DNA of 64,000 bases from Brevundimonas sp. M20 (GCF_006547065.1 NZ_CP041243.1:1317001-1381000), one strand, 5' to 3'. Shown: positions 29,897 through 41,613, counted from the stretch's first letter. A program made the numbers and translations. The notes: generated from the sequence alone by a model not told the origin.

Positions 29897-30294
29897 AGCG
29901 GCAGACGGCTCAGATCATAGCCGGCGGCCGCGGCCGCCTCGCGTACCTCGTCCGGATCGGCGCCCCCGGCGCACACCGCCATGGCCCAGGCGGCGGTCGA
30001 ACGCATGCCTGACCGACAGAACATCAGAACAGGCTTGTCGGCGGACCCGCGAGCGAGCGCTTCAGCGGTCGCTTCGACCGCCGCGCGGTCCGGCAGGCCG
30101 CTGACCGGAATCCAGATGTAATCCAGCCCCAGACGGCTCGCTTCGGCGGCCAGATCGACGCTGTTCGGCTGGCCGGGTTCCTCGCCGTCCGGACGGTGAT
30201 TCACGATCACCGCGAAACCGGCGGATTTCGCAGTTGCGAAGTCCTCTAACGAAAGTTGTGGGGACGTGGTGACGGTTTCGGACAGATTTCCCAT
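29893..30294 (-). CDS. TIGR01244 family protein (beta-lactamase hydrolase-like phosphatase/sulfurtransferase)
   Basis: A 133-residue protein with the cysteine phosphatase/sulfurtransferase loop MFCRSGMRS (nucleophile Cys) and the preceding FAVIVNHRPDGEEPGQP segment typical of TIGR01244. Members stand alone or are fused to MBL-fold persulfide dioxygenases, and act in sulfide or persulfide handling or as phosphatases. Here the protein stands alone, with an MBL gene nearby (28778–29683). It starts next to an AT-rich region that it shares with the divergent TonB receptor gene. Confidence 0.83.
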   Translation of the reverse strand: MGNLSETVTTSPQLSLEDFATAKSAGFAVIVNHRPDGEEPGQPNSVDLAAEASRLGLDYIWIPVSGLPDRAAVEATAEALARGSADKPVLMFCRSGMRSTAAWAMAVCAGGADPDEVREAAAAAGYDLSRLPL

Positions 30295-30306
30295 ATTTTG
30301 CCTCAA

Positions 30307-30361
30307 AAATTATTATTAAAAACAATAATTTAAACTCAATGTGTCCTTGCTGCGACACATT
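30307..30361. promoter_or_regulatory. AT-rich divergent regulatory region with two inverted repeats
   Basis: This region is much richer in A/T than its surroundings. It holds AAATTATT (30307–30314) inverted as AATAATTT (30324–30331), and AATGTGTC (30338–30345) inverted as GACACATT (30354–30361) across an eight-base spacer. Both repeats are perfect. The region lies between the TIGR01244 gene and the divergent TonB receptor gene, so these are candidate operators or promoter elements for either. The binding protein is unknown. Confidence 0.5.
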
Positions 30362-30430
30362 TCTGTTTCAATGATTACGCCTGTGTAATTCTGTCGCACC
30401 TCAACAGTCCTGAGCATAAGGTCGAGGAAT

Positions 30431-30455
30431 CCCGCATGCAAAGGGGCGTGCGGGC
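30431..30455 (+). promoter_or_regulatory. hairpin in the leader of the TonB receptor gene
   Basis: CCCGCATGC can pair with GCGTGCGGG (nine pairs with one wobble) across a short purine-rich loop. It is about 50 bases before the TTG start, in the likely 5' untranslated region. It could be an RNA stability or attenuation element. No T-tract follows. Confidence 0.35.
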
Positions 30456-30505
30456 ATTGGTTGTCGTACGGCTTTTAACGGCCTCGACCTCAGGAGGACC
30501 AAGTT

Positions 30506-33500
30506 TTGAAGACCCAAACCATCCGGCAGCGCTTGCTGCACTCAACTATGATCGGCGGCGCTGCCTTGATGGCGCTCACCGCGGTTCCCGCTGTGGCGCT
30601 TCTCGCGCCCACCGAGGCGGTGGCCCAGACGCAGACGGGGGGACTGCGTATCTCGGTGACGGGTGACGGCGGTGCGCCGATCTCCGGCGCCACGGTCACG
30701 GTCAGCTCGCCGAGCAGCCTGGTTTCGCGCTCTGGCGTAACCGACGCCGAGGGCTTTGTGCGTCTCGCCGGTCTGGATCCCGCGACCAACTACACCGTCG
30801 CGGTTTCGGCTGGCGGCTACAGCGACTTCAACGCTTCAAACGTGGCCGTGATCAGCGGTCGTGACCTCAGCCTGGGCTATATTCTCGCCAACGCGTCCGC
30901 CACGGACCTTGGCGATGTCGTAGTGACCGGTCGCGCGCTGGCCGCCGTGGACGTGACCTCGGCCACCGTGGGTACGACCCTGAACCTGCAGACTGTGGAA
31001 TCGCTGCCCACGGGCCGCAGCTATCAGAGCTATCTGCAACTGGTTCCGGGCGTGAAGCCGTCGGCCGGTGGCAACCCGTCATCGCGTTCGGGCATCAACT
31101 ATTCGGATATCGGCGGCGCGATCGGCACCTCGACCGACAACGTCTACTATCTGGACGGCGTGGATGTGACCGACCCGAGCTCGGGCACGTTCGGCTCCAA
31201 CTTCAACTCGGAAATCATCCAGGAACAACAGGTGATCGTCGGCGGTGTGCCGGCCGAGTATGCCGGTGGTTCGGGCCTGATCTCCCGCGTCGTGACCAAG
31301 TCGGGCAGCAATGACTGGCATGGTTCGGTCAACTACTACTTCCAGAACGACGGCCTGGTTCAGTCGGACGAGCACAATACGTCGGGCGGCTTCTCAACCT
31401 ACGATTCGGCTATCACTCTGGGCGGTCCGATCATCCGTGATCGGCTGTGGATCTTCGGTTCGTATCAGAAGAAGAACCGTGAAGAAGACATCCTCGACGG
31501 CGCCTCGGGCGACCCGCTGCGCACGGTGACCATCGACGAGGAGTATGAGTTCCTGAAGGCGACTTGGCAGATCACACCCGATGATCGTCTGTCGGCCACC
31601 TACTTCAGCGACCCGTATGAGCGCAGCGGCTCGACGGACTCGGCGACCCTGAACAACCGGTCTGTTGCCCGAGTTCAGGGCGGTGACAACTTCAAGGTCG
31701 AATACTCGCGCACCTGGGGCGATCTGCTGTTCAACGCCTACTGGTTCAAACACCAGGGTGAACTGTCCAACATCGCCGCCAGCAATGATATCCGCGATAA
31801 CCTGACCTTCCGCAACTCGGCTGGCGCCACGGCCGCCCAGCGCCAGCTCGGCGGCTCCGGTTCGAATATCGAGACCAATCGCGATCGCGACGAGTTCGGT
31901 CTGAACTTCGAATACTACCTCGACACCAGCTGGGGCACCCACACCTTCAAGGCCGGCTATTCGAGCACCGAAAACGTCTACGGTGAAAACGGCTCCGTTC
32001 CGGGCGGCGCGACCTACGTCTCGCTGGCTTCCGCGTACGCCGGTACGACCTGGCTCGACTATTCGACCTCCAGCGGGCCGGTCAACGGTTGGACCAACCG
32101 TTCGGTGTCCTCGGTGGACAACACCCGGATCCTCACCGCGGTGAACGCCAACGCCACCGTTCGCACCGCGCTGGACAGCAACCTCGACGGCACCGTCAGC
32201 GTCAGCGAACTGAACGCCTACCAACTGACGAGCACGGCCGGAAACCCTTACGGCAACGTCAACGTCTATCGCGCACTGCGCACGGTCGACGGTCCGTATG
32301 AGGTGAAGAGCGAAGGCCAGACCCTGTATCTGCAGGACACCTGGACCATGGACCGACTGACCATCAACGCCGGTCTCCGCGCCGAGAAGTGGGAGCACTT
32401 CGCTTCGGACGGTTCGAAGGTCGCGACCTTCGACTGGGAGATCGCGCCGCGCTTCAGCATCGTCTACGATCTCTTCGGCGATGGTCGCAGCAAGATCTTC
32501 GGCTTCGCGGGGCGTTACTATGACCCGATCCGGAACAACATGTCGGACTTCGCCGGCGCCCTGACCGGCCCGGTGGACGAAGAGCAAATCTTCCTCGGCG
32601 GGGAGTGGGTGACCTTCCGGACCCGCGGCGGCGCCACGACGCCGGACGCCCTGTTCGCGCCCAGCACCAAGACGCCGTACACCGACGAGTTCATGATCGG
32701 CGCCTCGACGACCTTCGGGGACAGCATCGGCCTGTCGGTGTCGGTCACCAACCGTCGCACTCGGGACATTCTGGAAGACTTCGATCTGGCCCTGTACTCC
32801 GATCCGGACGCCGTTCCGGCGGACGGCGCCGGCGGCGTGGCCTATCCGGGCTCGTTCTTCTACCTGCCGCTGTCCTACTTCGGCTATTCGTCGACGCCGA
32901 ACTCCAACTACGTGATCGGCACCCTGCCGGGCGGCAAGCGGAACTACACCGGCTTCGAAGTCTCGCTGACCAAGTTCAAGACCGACAACTGGTTCGGGCA
33001 GGTGTCCTACACCTACAACTCTGCTGAAGGTAACTCGAACTCCGACTCGAACGCCGACTACCAGGGCGACTGGATCGCGCTCGATCCCCGGGCTCCGAAC
33101 GTCTATGGCGACCAACCGGGCAATATCGAACATCAGTTCAAGGCCTATGCCTCGTACGATTTCGACTTCGGCCTGCAGGTCAGCGGCGTGTTCAACTGGA
33201 ACAGCGGTGCGCTCTACACCCCGTCCCAGCTGATCGGCGGTCGCTACTTCGCTCCGATGGACCCGGCGTATGAGTTCGGTGGCGTTACCGACACCTACCT
33301 GTCGGCCGGCTACATCGGTTCGGAAAAAACGCCGGACTACTACACGTTCGACATGCGCTTTAAGTACACGCGTGATCTGGCGTTCGGTCAGGCTGAGCTG
33401 TTCCTTGACGTGTTCAACGTCTTCAACAACCAGGCGGCGACCGACGTCATGAAACTGATCGGTGGTGACGGCACCTACGACTATCAGGAAGCGACCAACT

Positions 33501-33547
33501 GGGTGGCTCCGCGTCGTGCCTATATGGGTGTGCGCTTCTCGTTCTGA
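30506..33547 (+). CDS. TonB-dependent receptor, Oar-like, with carboxypeptidase-regulatory-like domain
   Basis: The 1013-residue outer-membrane protein starts at TTG 30506 behind a strong AGGAGGACC site. It has a signal peptide (to about 41), a carboxypeptidase-regulatory-like beta domain (~45–130, GAPISGATVTVSSPSS…AGGYSDF), a plug domain (~135–270: VVVTGRALAAVDV, YYLDGVDVTDPSS, VPAEYAGGSGLISRVVTKSG) and a long beta-barrel ending in MGVRFSF. It is of the Oar/CarboxypepD_reg type, usually devoted to import of polymers or adhesion. No substrate gene lies nearby. An EF-hand-like loop (DSNLDGTVSVSE, residues ~557–568) sits in a barrel loop. A strong terminator follows. Confidence 0.92.
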   Translation: MKTQTIRQRLLHSTMIGGAALMALTAVPAVALLAPTEAVAQTQTGGLRISVTGDGGAPISGATVTVSSPSSLVSRSGVTDAEGFVRLAGLDPATNYTVAVSAGGYSDFNASNVAVISGRDLSLGYILANASATDLGDVVVTGRALAAVDVTSATVGTTLNLQTVESLPTGRSYQSYLQLVPGVKPSAGGNPSSRSGINYSDIGGAIGTSTDNVYYLDGVDVTDPSSGTFGSNFNSEIIQEQQVIVGGVPAEYAGGSGLISRVVTKSGSNDWHGSVNYYFQNDGLVQSDEHNTSGGFSTYDSAITLGGPIIRDRLWIFGSYQKKNREEDILDGASGDPLRTVTIDEEYEFLKATWQITPDDRLSATYFSDPYERSGSTDSATLNNRSVARVQGGDNFKVEYSRTWGDLLFNAYWFKHQGELSNIAASNDIRDNLTFRNSAGATAAQRQLGGSGSNIETNRDRDEFGLNFEYYLDTSWGTHTFKAGYSSTENVYGENGSVPGGATYVSLASAYAGTTWLDYSTSSGPVNGWTNRSVSSVDNTRILTAVNANATVRTALDSNLDGTVSVSELNAYQLTSTAGNPYGNVNVYRALRTVDGPYEVKSEGQTLYLQDTWTMDRLTINAGLRAEKWEHFASDGSKVATFDWEIAPRFSIVYDLFGDGRSKIFGFAGRYYDPIRNNMSDFAGALTGPVDEEQIFLGGEWVTFRTRGGATTPDALFAPSTKTPYTDEFMIGASTTFGDSIGLSVSVTNRRTRDILEDFDLALYSDPDAVPADGAGGVAYPGSFFYLPLSYFGYSSTPNSNYVIGTLPGGKRNYTGFEVSLTKFKTDNWFGQVSYTYNSAEGNSNSDSNADYQGDWIALDPRAPNVYGDQPGNIEHQFKAYASYDFDFGLQVSGVFNWNSGALYTPSQLIGGRYFAPMDPAYEFGGVTDTYLSAGYIGSEKTPDYYTFDMRFKYTRDLAFGQAELFLDVFNVFNNQAATDVMKLIGGDGTYDYQEATNWVAPRRAYMGVRFSF

Positions 33548-33570
33548 TCGAGAGGCCCACTGCTGAACTG

Positions 33571-33604
33571 GAATGCCGGCGCGAAAGCGCCGGCATTCTT
33601 TTTT
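33571..33604 (+). terminator. intrinsic terminator of the TonB receptor gene
   Basis: A perfect 12-bp stem (GAATGCCGGCGC at 33571–33582 with 33587–33598) capped by a GAAA tetraloop is followed by TTTTTT. It lies 24 bases after the stop. Confidence 0.93.
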
Positions 33605-33700
33605 GCGCGCTCCCGGAAGGTTTGCGCCGCATAAAAACCATTCCCCGATTCAAGCGTTGCTGCATCCAGTCGGGCCACGCGCCCCTGTTCCGGAGCCTTC

Positions 33701-34267
33701 ATGTTCGCCAGCCTCGCCGCCGCCCTTCTTCTGTCCACCGCGCCTGCTTCCCAGGACGGCCCGATCCGGACCGCCCCGCGTGAGGCCCAGGATGACGGCC
33801 CGGTCATGACCGCACCGCTTGTGGAGACCGGGGACTCGCTGCGGGTGCGTGAGGCGGTCGCCTACGCCAACCCGCTGCCGCGCGGCGCGCCGGAGGCTGA
33901 CTATCCTCTGGTCGCCTGGTGCGAGGCGCTGGTGAACGGCCATGTGGCGCTGGGCGAGACGCTGGAAGCCCGGGACGATCTGGACAATGACATCATCCGT
34001 CTGGGCCGGCTGGAGGCCACGGATTTCCGGGCGGCCCTGACCGCCGCGCAGGCGCGCCAGTCCCCCGCCACCCTGACCGCCGCCCGCGCCGCCGCCGCCG
34101 AGGCGACCGCCAAATGGACCCCGCTGATGGCCCAGGATCAGGCCGCCCGCAGTCAGGCCTTCGGTCTGTTTTTCGGTCTTCCGGGCCGCTGTGAGCACGC
34201 CGCCCGGCGTATTCGCGAGAACATCACGACGCCGCCGGCGACGCCTGCTGAAGTCGGCCTCGAGTAA
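33701..34267 (+). CDS. secreted hypothetical protein, 188 residues
   Basis: The product has a short signal sequence (MFASLAAALLLSTAPAS) followed by a mainly helical domain. Two Cys residues (VAWCEALVNGHVAL and LPGRCEHAARRI) could form a disulfide. The segment LGETLEARDDLDNDIIRLGRLEATDFRAAL is a likely helical hairpin. I recognise no family and no catalytic motif. It converges on the SAM-cycle operon. Confidence 0.65.
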   Translation: MFASLAAALLLSTAPASQDGPIRTAPREAQDDGPVMTAPLVETGDSLRVREAVAYANPLPRGAPEADYPLVAWCEALVNGHVALGETLEARDDLDNDIIRLGRLEATDFRAALTAAQARQSPATLTAARAAAAEATAKWTPLMAQDQAARSQAFGLFFGLPGRCEHAARRIRENITTPPATPAEVGLE

Positions 34268-34344
34268 GAGAGCGATTTCGGCGACGAAATTCGCGCGATT
34301 TCGACGACGCGAAAGTGAGAAACGGACGACGAAGGAGACGGCTG

Positions 34345-34370
34345 TTCGGGCGCATCTGACCGCGCCCGAA
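34345..34370 (-). terminator. hairpin at the end of the sahR–met operon
   Basis: TTCGGGCGC (34345–34353) and GCGCCCGAA (34362–34370) form a perfect 9-bp stem in the gap between the hypothetical gene and the stop of metH2. There is no T-tract on either side, so it is a weak candidate terminator. Confidence 0.4.
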
Positions 34371-34393
34371 CCCGCAGCGGCGGCCGGCGCCGG

Positions 34394-37059
<2,666 letters not shown>

Positions 37060-37060
<1 letters not shown>

Positions 37061-38139
37061 TACGCTACCAGTTCAAAGGGTTCGAGGCCGCTGAGCCGCA
37101 TCGCCACCGGCCGCTCCGGAATGGCGCGCGGGGGCACGTCCGCGACTTCTTCGGCCACGTGCTTGATGTGGTCCGGCGTCGTGCCGCAGCAGCCGCCGAC
37201 GATGTTGACCAGGCCGGAGCGCGCCCATTCCTCGATGAAGTGGGCCGTCTCGTGCGGCTGTTCGTCGTACTGGCCCATGGCGTTGGGCAGGCCGGCGTTG
37301 GGATAGGCGGCGACCAAGGTGTCGGCGACGCGGCTCAGTTCGGCGATGAACGGCCGCATCAGTTCGCCGCCCAAAGCGCAGTTGAAGCCGATGGCGAAGG
37401 GCTTGGCGTGGCGCACGCTGTTCCAGAACCCCTCGGCCGTCTGGCCCGACAGGGTGCGGCCCGAGCGGTCGGTGATGGTGCCCGAAATCCAGATCGGCAG
37501 GGGCGGCAGGCCCTCGTCCTCCAGATCCTTGATGGCCTTGATGCAGGCCTTGCAGTTCAGCGTGTCGGTGATGGTCTCGATCAGATACAGGTCGACCCCG
37601 CCCTCGTTCAGCGCCTTCACCTGATGGCGATAGGCCTCATAGACCTGGTCGAAGGTCACGCTGCGGGCGCCGGGGTCGTTCACGTCGGACGACATCGACA
37701 GCATCTTGTTCAGCGGGCCGATGGAGCCGGCGGCGAAGCGCGGCTTGTGCGGCTCCTTCTCGGTCCAGCGGTCGGCGGCGGCGCGCGCCAGTTTCGCGCC
37801 TTCCAGATTGATGTCCCACACCGCCTGGGCGTCGAGGTAATAGTCCTCCTGCGCGATGGTGGTGGCCGAGAAGGTGTTGGTCTCGGAGATGTCGGCGCCG
37901 GCGGCGTAATACTGGTCGTGCAGGTCGGCGATGACATCCGGGCGGGTGATGCAAAGGATGTCGTTGTTGCCCTTCATCTGGCCCGGATGGCCGATGAAGC
38001 GATCACCGAGGAAGTCGGCCTCGTCCAGCCCGCGGCGCTGGATCATCACGCCCCAGCTGCCGTCGAGCACGAGGATGCGGTCCTTCGCGGCGGCGTGCAG
38101 GGCGGCGATGCGGTCTTGTCGGGTCAGGGGGGAGGTCAT
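37060..38139 (-). CDS. metH: methionine synthase homocysteine-binding subunit
   Basis: This 359-residue protein corresponds to the first module of MetH. It has the homocysteine S-methyltransferase TIM barrel with the zinc cysteines in [12 protein letters not shown] and [15 protein letters not shown], and the N-terminal [13 protein letters not shown]. It presents zinc-activated homocysteine to the methylcobalamin of the partner subunit encoded immediately downstream. Its ATG overlaps the metF stop (ATGA) and its TAG overlaps the start of the larger subunit, so the subunits are made in coupled fashion. Confidence 0.95.
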
Positions 38140-39083
38140 CCGGTCGCCTGTTCGCGAACGCCCAGCACCCGGCAGATAGCGTAAACCAGATCGGCGCGGT
38201 TCAGGGTGTAGAAGTGGAAGTCGCGGAAGCCCTCTTCCTGCAGCCGGGCGCAGGTCTCGGCGGCGACGGAGGCCGCCAGCAGCTTGCGGGTCTCCGGATC
38301 GTCGTCCAGCCCGTCGAAATGGGCTTTCAGCCAGTCGGGAATGGCCGTGCCACAGGCCCCGCCCATCCGTTGCAGGCCCGCGAAATTGGACACCGGCATG
38401 ATGCCGGGGATCAGGGGGATGGTCACGCCCGCCGCCCGCACGCGATCACGGAAGCGCAGGAAGGCGTCCATGTCGAAGAAGAACTGGCTGATGGCGCGGG
38501 TGGCTCCGGCGTCGACCTTGGCCTTCAGCACATCGATGTCGTGGTCGATGGAGGGGCTTTCCGGGTGCTTTTCCGGATAGGCGCCGACGGTGATGTCGAA
38601 GCCGCCGACACGGCTGATGGCGGCGGTCAGTTCGGTGGCGTTGGCATAGCCGTCGGCGCGCGGCTGATAGACGCCGCCGATCCCGTTCCCACCCGGGGGA
38701 TCGCCGCGCAGGGCCACGATGTGCTTCACGCCCGACGCCTTGTAGGCCTCGATCACGGCGTCCACCTCCTCACGGCCGGCCTCGACGCAGGTCAGGTGGG
38801 CGGCGGGCTGCAGGGTGGTTTCAGACAGGATGCGCTCCACCGTGCGGTGGGTCCGCTCACGGGTCGAACCGCCGGCGCCGTAGGTGACAGAGACGAAAGC
38901 CGGGTTCAGCGGCGCGAGGCGCTGGATCGCCTTCCACAGGTTGGCTTCGGCCTCGTCCGACTTGGGCGGGAAGAACTCGAACGAGACGCGCGGGCGTGAG
39001 GCGTCCTGACCGGCGCGGGCGACCGGTCCCAGCGGCGACAGCAGCAGGGCGCGGGCTTCGGCGAGGCTGATGGGCGTGCTCAT
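38136..39083 (-). CDS. metF: methylenetetrahydrofolate reductase
   Basis: A 315-residue FAD-dependent reductase that makes 5-methyltetrahydrofolate, the methyl donor for methionine synthase. Recognisable features are the N-terminal VSFEFFPPKSDEAE (catalytic Glu), FVSVTYGAGGSTRERT, LTCVEAGREEVD, HIVALRGDPPGG and GAYPEKHPESP. The length suits the bacterial enzyme without the eukaryotic SAM-regulatory domain. ATGA overlaps at both ends tie it to sahR upstream and to the homocysteine subunit downstream. Confidence 0.96.
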   Translation of the reverse strand: MSTPISLAEARALLLSPLGPVARAGQDASRPRVSFEFFPPKSDEAEANLWKAIQRLAPLNPAFVSVTYGAGGSTRERTHRTVERILSETTLQPAAHLTCVEAGREEVDAVIEAYKASGVKHIVALRGDPPGGNGIGGVYQPRADGYANATELTAAISRVGGFDITVGAYPEKHPESPSIDHDIDVLKAKVDAGATRAISQFFFDMDAFLRFRDRVRAAGVTIPLIPGIMPVSNFAGLQRMGGACGTAIPDWLKAHFDGLDDDPETRKLLAASVAAETCARLQEEGFRDFHFYTLNRADLVYAICRVLGVREQATG

Positions 39084-40042
39084 GCCGCTTTCGCTTTCGT
39101 CTGAACCGGTCGTTCGGCGGTCCAGATGGAGACGGTCAGGCCGTCGGTGTCGGGGGGCAGGGTGGTCGCGGCCTCGGCGGTCAAGCCGGCGTTCTTCAGC
39201 CAGCGGCGCATCTCGTCATCGGCGAAGCCGAGGCGGCGGTGCTGATGCTCCTCGCGCAGATGCTCCAGCTGGTGCGGGGCGAAGTCGACGATCAGCAGGC
39301 GACCGCCCGGGGCCACCAGGCGCGCGGCCTCGGCGACGGCGGCGGCGGGGTCGGCGAGGTAGTGCAGGACCTGATGCACCAGCACCAGATCGGCGCTGTG
39401 CTCCGGCAGGCGGGTGGCGAAGATGTCGCCGTGGCGCAGCTCGACCTTGTCCAGCCCGGCCTTCGCGACATTGGCCCGGGCGATGTTCAGCATGTTGTGG
39501 CTGAGATCGAGGCCGACGGACATCTTCGCCTGCTTGCCCAGCAGGGTCAGCATACGGCCCGAGCCGGTGCCCAGATCGACAACGCGCTCGAACGGGCCGT
39601 CGCCCGCGGCCTTTAGGATGGCCGCCTCGACGTCGCTCTCGCACACATAGAGGGAACGCATTCGGTCCCACTGGGGCGCGACGCGTTCGAAATAGGCGTT
39701 GGCGGCGGCCTCGCGGTCGCGGCGGACCTCTTCCAGCCGCCGGTCGTCGGCGGCGTTGGCGCTGTCGTCCAGCAGATCCAGCACTGTGTCGATCAGCCGA
39801 CGCGCCAGCGGATCCGACGACAGGCGGTAGAAGACGCGCGCGCCGTCCGGGAAACGCTCGATCAGACCGGCGTCGGCCATCAGCTTCAGATGGCGGGACA
39901 CGCGCGGCTGGCTCTGTTCCAGAATGCGCGACATCTCCATCACTGACAGCTCCTCGCCGGCCAGCAGGGAGAGGACCCGCAGCCGGGTCGGCTCGCCCGC
40001 GGCGCGCAGGGCCTCGACAGTTTGATCAGCGCTCAACGACAT
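39080..40042 (-). CDS. sahR: SahR-type regulator: ArsR helix-turn-helix fused to methyltransferase-like domain
   Basis: The product is 320 residues. Residues 1–95 are an ArsR-type winged helix (EPTRLRVLSLLAGEELSVMEMSRILEQSQPRVSRHLKLMADAGLIERFPDGARVFYRL). Residues ~130–310 form a class I methyltransferase fold with a SAM/SAH-binding motif (VVDLGTGSGRMLTLLG, LDLSHNMLNIAR, HGDIFATRLPEHSADLVLVHQVLHYLADP). This fusion matches SahR, a repressor described in proteobacteria that senses S-adenosylhomocysteine through a methyltransferase-like domain and controls SAM-cycle genes. Its place as first gene before metF and metH, and a palindrome at its own start, fit autoregulation. An active methyltransferase role is not excluded. 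Translation from ATG 40042. Confidence 0.82.
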   Translation of the reverse strand: MSLSADQTVEALRAAGEPTRLRVLSLLAGEELSVMEMSRILEQSQPRVSRHLKLMADAGLIERFPDGARVFYRLSSDPLARRLIDTVLDLLDDSANAADDRRLEEVRRDREAAANAYFERVAPQWDRMRSLYVCESDVEAAILKAAGDGPFERVVDLGTGSGRMLTLLGKQAKMSVGLDLSHNMLNIARANVAKAGLDKVELRHGDIFATRLPEHSADLVLVHQVLHYLADPAAAVAEAARLVAPGGRLLIVDFAPHQLEHLREEHQHRRLGFADDEMRRWLKNAGLTAEAATTLPPDTDGLTVSIWTAERPVQTKAKAA

Positions 40043-40048
40043 GGCTTT

Positions 40049-40068
40049 ATATAAAGATATCCTTATAT
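40049..40068 (-). promoter_or_regulatory. SahR operator, 20-bp palindrome
   Basis: ATATAA and TTATAT arms flank a central GATATC, with a single asymmetric position on each side (A at 40055, C at 40062). It lies seven bases upstream of the sahR start codon, and the AT-rich repeat stands out in this GC-rich DNA. An ArsR-type dimer bound here would block transcription of sahR–metF–metH1–metH2. Assignment to SahR rests on position and symmetry. Confidence 0.7.
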
Positions 40069-40257
40069 GATTTGGCAAGGAAAAAGCGCGGGGCGGCAGC
40101 GGCGGGCGAACCTGGAGCCCGTAGGGGATTCCGCTTTCGCCCGACCCTCCGGCGCGACCCGTTCTGTGTTTCAATCCGGAAACAAAAATGCGCTGGCCAG
40201 ACGGGGCGGACGGGCACACTCTGGCGCTGTCGATCACCCGTATGCGGAAGTTCTTCG

Positions 40258-40821
40258 ATGCGTCTTCGTCCGATCCTGCTCGCGGCCCCCGCCGTCCTTC
40301 TTCTGTCCGCCTCCGCGGCCTTCGCCCAGACCCCGCCGCCGCCCGCCGGGCCGCCGCAGGGACCGCCTTCCGGAACGCCCCAGGGCGCGCCTCCGATGGT
40401 CATGCGTCAGGGCGGCATGGGCGCTCCCGGCGGTGGCGGGATGGGGATGCTGCCGCGCTCGCTCGACGGCGTTCCGGCCTGGGCCGAGCGCATCTTCGGC
40501 CGTCTGGACGCCAACGCCGACGGCGCGATCACCGGCAATGAGCTGACGCCCCTGACCCAGGAGCCCATAGCCTCTCTGGGCGGCGGCCGTCTGCGCGCGA
40601 TGATTTCCCAGTCCGACGCCAATCGCGACGCCCGAGTCAGCCGCGAGGAGTTCGAGGCGGGGGCAGTTCGCGCCTTCAATCGCATGGACACCAACGGCGA
40701 CGGCCAGCTGTCTGACGACGAGATGCCTCGTCCGGCGATGCCCGCCGGTCCGGTCGCCATCCCCATGCCGACCGCGCCCAACCCCATGCCCATGCCGATG
40801 CCCGACGGTTCGGGCGGTTGA
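40258..40821 (+). CDS. secreted EF-hand calcium-binding protein
   Basis: The 187-residue product has a signal peptide (MRLRPILLAAPAVLLLSASAAFA), a Pro/Gly/Met-rich linker, and at least three EF-hand-type loops: DANADGAITGNE, DANRDARVSREE and DTNGDGQLSDDE. The second loop has Ala where Gly is normal and may bind weakly. A Pro/Met repeat tail follows. It is probably a periplasmic or secreted calcium-binding protein of unknown partner. The start at 40258 gives the signal peptide; the frame extends upstream without one. Confidence 0.82.
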   Translation: MRLRPILLAAPAVLLLSASAAFAQTPPPPAGPPQGPPSGTPQGAPPMVMRQGGMGAPGGGGMGMLPRSLDGVPAWAERIFGRLDANADGAITGNELTPLTQEPIASLGGGRLRAMISQSDANRDARVSREEFEAGAVRAFNRMDTNGDGQLSDDEMPRPAMPAGPVAIPMPTAPNPMPMPMPDGSGG

Positions 40822-41613
40822 TCAGTCCGCGTCCGAAGCGGGCGGGGGGGCGGGCAGGACCGACAAGCGGCGCTTGTTGACGTGCCCCTCGGGCCGGGGC
40901 TCGCTCTGGTCCGGGTACTCGCCCCGGAAGTAATAGCGCTGCCACGCCTGCTTCATCGCGGCGGGGTCGCCGTCGGCGAGGCGGGCGTTGAAGTCGCCGC
41001 GCACCTCTTTCCAGAGCGCATACTGGCGGGCCAGATCGCCGTCGACCGACAGGGGCGCGCCCACCGGTTCGAACGCCTCGACATGCCGATGCTGGACAGG
41101 CTGGATGAAGCAGAAGGGCTCGTCCTTCTCAAACCGCACCTTGCCGGGGGCGGTGAACAGCCAGTTCATGGTGAAGGGGTAGGGCAGCCAGTCGGTCTCG
41201 ACCAGGCCCTCCAGCGGCGCGATGCCGTGCTTGAACCGGTTGGGACTGCCCGAGGCGCGCATGGCCCAGCCGGACGGGGTGCGGAACAGCCAGCCGACGT
41301 GGAAGGTGATCACCCCATGGGTGAAGTGCGACGTCACCAGCTCATCCAGGGGCGAGTCGTCGTCCAGCGCCCGGAACCGGATCGCATCGGCGTCCTTGCC
41401 GCCATCCCATTCCGCCTCGAACCCGAACGGGCACAGCAGGTCCCACCCCGTCGTGTTGGCCATGGTCAGCGGCAGGCAGCGATAGGGATGGCGCGCGGCG
41501 AAGGCGTCCATCCAGTCCCGCTCGGGCCGTCCGGGCACAAACTGCGGCGGATTGGGCTTGGTCGGGAAACACTCCAGACGCAGGCCGGGAATGTCGGTTT
41601 CGATCTGGCTCAA
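40822..41613 (-). CDS. DUF6065-like conserved hypothetical protein
   Basis: A 263-residue soluble protein (LECFPTKPNPPQFVPGRPERDWMDAF…) with conserved blocks RCLPLTMANTTGWDLLCPFGFEAEWDGG, SHFTHGVITFHVGWLFRT and GWAMRASGSPNRFKHGIAPLEGLVETDWLPYPFTMNWLFT. This pattern matches the uncharacterised DUF6065 family as I recall it. No catalytic function is known. It begins at ATG 41613, and its stop directly abuts that of the convergent EF-hand gene. Confidence 0.7.
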   Translation of the reverse strand: MSQIETDIPGLRLECFPTKPNPPQFVPGRPERDWMDAFAARHPYRCLPLTMANTTGWDLLCPFGFEAEWDGGKDADAIRFRALDDDSPLDELVTSHFTHGVITFHVGWLFRTPSGWAMRASGSPNRFKHGIAPLEGLVETDWLPYPFTMNWLFTAPGKVRFEKDEPFCFIQPVQHRHVEAFEPVGAPLSVDGDLARQYALWKEVRGDFNARLADGDPAAMKQAWQRYYFRGEYPDQSEPRPEGHVNKRRLSVLPAPPPASDAD

